From an uncultured Allobosea sp. (GTDB lineage: Bacteria > Pseudomonadota > Alphaproteobacteria > Rhizobiales > Beijerinckiaceae): a DNA stretch of 39,339 bases. Shown in pieces: positions 36,564 through 39,339 of the stretch (position 1 is its first letter; every line of letters begins with the position of its first letter). Location of the stretch: positions 1 to 39,339 of the forward strand of contig NZ_CAMFKW010000047.1 in NCBI RefSeq assembly GCF_945957345.1. The letters run 5' to 3'. The notes beneath the pieces were generated by a model. It made no database searches and was not told where the DNA came from. It was given only the letters and a program-made list of their open reading frames with translations. The position numbers and the translations under genes are program-made.

Positions 36564-37438
36564 CCGACGCCTCTCCCGTAGCCCGCTTCTGGGCCGAATT
36601 CCGCGAGAGCAGGACGGCGGTCATCGCGCTCGCCGTCGTCGTCCTGATGATCGGCATCGCCCTGCTGGCGCCGCTCGTCGCGCCGCAGAACCCTTACGAC
36701 CTCGCCAATCTCTCGCTTTCCGATGCGCGTCGCCCGCCCGGCTATGTCGGCGAGGGCGGCTATACGCATTGGCTCGGCACCGATGCGCAGGGGCGCGACC
36801 TGCTCTCGGCCATCCTCTACGGCCTCCGCATCTCCTTGCAGATGGGACTTGTGGCGGGTGCCATCGCCTTCACGCTGGGCGTTTCGCTCGGCATCGGCGC
36901 GGCCTATGCCGGCGGGCGCCGCGAAGCCTTCATCATGCGCGTCATCGACCTGCAGCTTGCCTTCCCCGCGATCCTGCTGGCGCTGGTGCTCTCCGCTCTG
37001 CTCGGTCAGGGCAAGATGCAGCTCATCGCGGCGCTTGCTGCTGCCCAATATGCCTACTTCGCTCGCACCGCCCATGGCGCTGCCTCGGCCGAGCGCGGGA
37101 AGGACTATGTCGAGGCCGTGCTCTCGACGCCGCTGCCGGGCTGGCGCGTCGTCCTGCGCCATATCTTCCCGAACTGCCTGCCGCCCCTGATCGTGGTCGC
37201 GACCGTGCAGGTGGCGAATGCCATCGCGCTGGAGGCGACGCTCTCCTTCCTCGGCGTCGGCCTGCCGGTGACCGAGCCCTCGCTCGGCATGCTGATCGCC
37301 AACGGCTTCCAGTACATGCTCTCGGGTCGCTACTGGATCTCGATCTATCCGGGCATCGCGCTCATCGTGCTGATCGTCGCGATCAACCTCGTCGGCGACC
37401 GCATTCGCGATCAGGTCAATCCGAGGCTGAAGCGATGA
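36560..37438 (+). CDS. ABC transporter permease, DppC type
   Basis: A 292-residue permease with an N-terminal helix, the H-W-L-G-T-D-A-Q-G-R-D motif near 66-76 and the E-A-A/A-A-loop region G-K-D-Y-V-E-A-V-L-S. It starts at the ATG at 36560 overlapping the stop of the first permease and overlaps the ATPase gene by 4 bases, so all three are coupled. Confidence 0.95.
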   Translation: MTDASPVARFWAEFRESRTAVIALAVVVLMIGIALLAPLVAPQNPYDLANLSLSDARRPPGYVGEGGYTHWLGTDAQGRDLLSAILYGLRISLQMGLVAGAIAFTLGVSLGIGAAYAGGRREAFIMRVIDLQLAFPAILLALVLSALLGQGKMQLIAALAAAQYAYFARTAHGAASAERGKDYVEAVLSTPLPGWRVVLRHIFPNCLPPLIVVATVQVANAIALEATLSFLGVGLPVTEPSLGMLIANGFQYMLSGRYWISIYPGIALIVLIVAINLVGDRIRDQVNPRLKR

Positions 37439-39147
37439 GCGACGCGCCTCTCCTCGCCGTCACTGACCTTGCCACGCATTTCCACGCTCGTGCCGGCGTG
37501 GTGAAGGCGGTCGACGGCGTCTCCTTCGCGCTGAAGCGCGGCGAGGTCATGGGGCTCGTCGGCGAATCCGGCTCGGGCAAGAGCATCACCGGCTTCTCGA
37601 TCATCGGGCTGATCGATCCGCCCGGCCGCGTCGAGCCCGGCTCGTCGGTGAAGCTGGAGGGCCGCGAACTCACCGGCCTGTCGCCCGCCGAACTGCGCAA
37701 GGTCCGCGGCAAGCAGATCTCGATGGTCTTCCAGGACCCGATGATGACGCTGAACCCGATGCTGACCATCGGCACGCAGATCAGGCTTGCCCTGGAAGCG
37801 CATGAAACGGTCTCGGGCGCCGAGGCGCGCCGCCGCGCGGTTGCGGCCCTCGCGCAGGTCCGCATTCCCGATGCGGAAGCCAAGGTCGATTTCTATCCGC
37901 ACCAGTTCTCCGGCGGCATGCGCCAGCGCGTGGCTATCGCGATTGCCCTGCTGCACCGGCCGAAGCTGATCATCTGCGACGAGCCGACCACCGCGCTCGA
38001 CGTCTCCGTGCAGGCCGAGATTCTCGCGGAGATGAAGGAGCTGGTCGCCGAGCTCGGCACGGCGCTGATCTGGATCAGCCATGACCTCGCCGTCGTCGCG
38101 GAGCTCGCCGACCATGTCTGCGTCATGCGCCACGGCAAGATCGTCGAGGCCGGGCCGACGCTCGACGTACTGACCCACCCGCAGCACCCGTATACGCAAG
38201 CTCTGCTCGACGCGCTGCCCTCGCGCTCCGAGCCCGGCAAGCTCTTGGCTGGCGGTGTCGGGGCCGATGTTGCGCCGCCGCCGCGTGCCGCGAAACAGGC
38301 GCCGCCTGCTGTGGCGGACGCCGTGCACTATGTCCGCATCGAGCATGTCGCGAAGCGTTTCGCAGGGACGCCGGGCCTGTTCCGCAAGCTTGCCCAGAAG
38401 GCCGGCCTGTCGAAGGCGCCGGCCGCGGTGCAGGCAGTCGATGACGTTACGCTGGTGCTGAAGCGCGGCGAGGCGCTCGGCCTTGTCGGCGAATCCGGCT
38501 CCGGCAAATCGACGCTCGGGCGCGTCGCGGCCGGGATTTATGCCCCCGATAGCGGCTCCGTCCGTATCGATGGTGCGCCGGTGATGAGCGCGGGCGAGCA
38601 GCCGCACAAGGTCACGACGCGCGTCCAGACGATCTTCCAGGACCCCTTCGCCTCGCTCAACCCGCGCATGACGGTCGGTGACAGCATCGCCGAGGGGCCA
38701 TTGACGCATGGGCTCGTCGAGCGCGCGCAGGCGAAGGCTTACGTCCGGCAATGGCTGGCGGCGGTCGGGCTCAATCCCGATTTCGCGGATCGCTACCCGC
38801 ATCAGTTCTCAGGGGGGCAGCGCCAGCGCGTCGCCATCGCGCGAGCGCTCGCCATGCAGCCGGACGTCGTCGTCTGCGACGAGCCGGTCGCCTCGCTCGA
38901 CGTCTCCATCCAGGCGCAGATCATCAACCTGCTGATCCGCCTGCGGCAGGAACTCGACCTGACGCTGATCTTCATCTCGCACGACCTTTCGGTCGTTCGC
39001 CATCTCTGCGACCGCGTCGCGATCATGTATCGCGGCCGGATCGTCGAGAGCGGCCCCGCGGGTGAGGTCTACGACCATCCGCAGCACGACTATACCAAGC
39101 GCCTGCTCGCCGCCGTGCCGGTGTTGCCGGGTGCTGTGACGACCTGA
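37435..39147 (+). CDS. fused double ATPase of the peptide-type ABC importer
   Basis: A 570-residue protein joining the two ATPases that are usually separate (DppD and DppF). The first half has Walker A G-E-S-G-S-G-K-S near 44 and signature F-S-G-G-M-R-Q-R; the second has Walker A G-E-S-G-S-G-K-S near 353 and signature F-S-G-G-Q-R-Q-R. Walker B reads C-D-E-P-T-T-A-L-D and C-D-E-P-V-A-S-L-D. Such fusions are known in this importer class. It drives uptake through the two permeases. Confidence 0.95.
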   Translation: MSDAPLLAVTDLATHFHARAGVVKAVDGVSFALKRGEVMGLVGESGSGKSITGFSIIGLIDPPGRVEPGSSVKLEGRELTGLSPAELRKVRGKQISMVFQDPMMTLNPMLTIGTQIRLALEAHETVSGAEARRRAVAALAQVRIPDAEAKVDFYPHQFSGGMRQRVAIAIALLHRPKLIICDEPTTALDVSVQAEILAEMKELVAELGTALIWISHDLAVVAELADHVCVMRHGKIVEAGPTLDVLTHPQHPYTQALLDALPSRSEPGKLLAGGVGADVAPPPRAAKQAPPAVADAVHYVRIEHVAKRFAGTPGLFRKLAQKAGLSKAPAAVQAVDDVTLVLKRGEALGLVGESGSGKSTLGRVAAGIYAPDSGSVRIDGAPVMSAGEQPHKVTTRVQTIFQDPFASLNPRMTVGDSIAEGPLTHGLVERAQAKAYVRQWLAAVGLNPDFADRYPHQFSGGQRQRVAIARALAMQPDVVVCDEPVASLDVSIQAQIINLLIRLRQELDLTLIFISHDLSVVRHLCDRVAIMYRGRIVESGPAGEVYDHPQHDYTKRLLAAVPVLPGAVTT

Positions 39148-39158
39148 GGAGAGCCGCC

Positions 39159-39339
39159 ATGACTGACTCCAACGAACTCCTGCCCTGGCAATGGCCGGAA
39201 GAGGTCTGGCGCGGCAAGGTCGATCAGGTCCGCGCCGGCCGCAATCTGAAGCCGGCAAAATGGAAGAACGGCGCGCGCTGCGCAGTCGCGCTTTCCTTCG
39301 ACGTCGACCACGAGACCAACGAATTGCGCGACGGCGGCA
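39159..39339 (+). CDS. polysaccharide deacetylase-family protein, N-terminus only
   Basis: The first 60 codons of a gene cut by the window edge. An AGGAG lies 8 bases before the ATG at 39159. C-A-V-A-L-S-F-D-V-D-H-E-T near residues 45-57 matches the first NodB-like motif (S-F-D-V/D-D), with the aspartate that acts as base. Members remove acetyl or other amide-bound groups, and some act on allantoin-like amides. It follows the ATPase gene by 11 bp and ends the visible rightward operon. Confidence 0.8.
   Translation, partial: MTDSNELLPWQWPEEVWRGKVDQVRAGRNLKPAKWKNGARCAVALSFDVDHETNELRDGG

Overview
The window looks like chromosomal DNA of a high-GC alphaproteobacterium of the order Hyphomicrobiales. 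The gene order gyrB / recF-dnaN-dnaA / rpsT / enoyl-CoA hydratase / mutM / ubiE-ubiB is the arrangement known near dnaA in that order. A Bosea-like genus is my guess from overall protein character; it is not proven by the sequence.

Region 1 (1-8230) reads as an accessory chromate-resistance island that is in part visibly richer in A/T than the rest. chrB-chrA run rightward. Leftward and divergent are a superoxide dismutase-rhodanese fusion (ChrC type), a free-standing ChrB C-terminal domain, two overlapping genes for small exported proteins, a duplicated DUF1259 protein (ChrL-like), then an orphan bc1-type cytochrome b and a PepSY-like membrane peptide. The island ends in a truncated gene tail and a pair of short repeats directly beside gyrB.

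Region 2 (8243-18925) is core replication and repair, all leftward: dnaA, dnaN, recF, a LysE-type exporter, a small membrane protein, recQ and gyrB, with rpsT upstream of dnaA. rpsT has a good promoter and terminator. No DnaA-box cluster is visible between dnaA and rpsT.

Region 3 (18926-27291) holds a short PLP ammonia-lyase, enoyl-CoA hydratase, a 1 kb stretch without a recognisable gene, a membrane-anchored cytochrome c, mutM, ubiE, ubiB and AMP nucleosidase. Two copies of a 90-96 bp palindromic repeat lie here in opposite orientation; one lies inside the ubiE-ubiB unit.

Region 4 (27292-29776) is a small ArsR-controlled operon (ArsR, SRPBCC, DUF1579, VOC) with a near-perfect 30 bp operator palindrome, closed by a 155 bp imperfect palindrome.

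Region 5 (29777-39339) is a divergent uptake and catabolism locus around a MarR operator. Leftward: MarR, a peptide-type binding protein, an isoaspartyl peptidase, a ketopantoate-reductase-family protein lacking family residues, and an SDR. Rightward: a creatininase-family amidohydrolase, two Dpp-type permeases, a fused double ATPase and the start of a polysaccharide-deacetylase-family gene. Together they suggest import of an amide or peptide-like compound, amide hydrolysis and NAD(P)-dependent oxidation or reduction; the substrate cannot be read from sequence.
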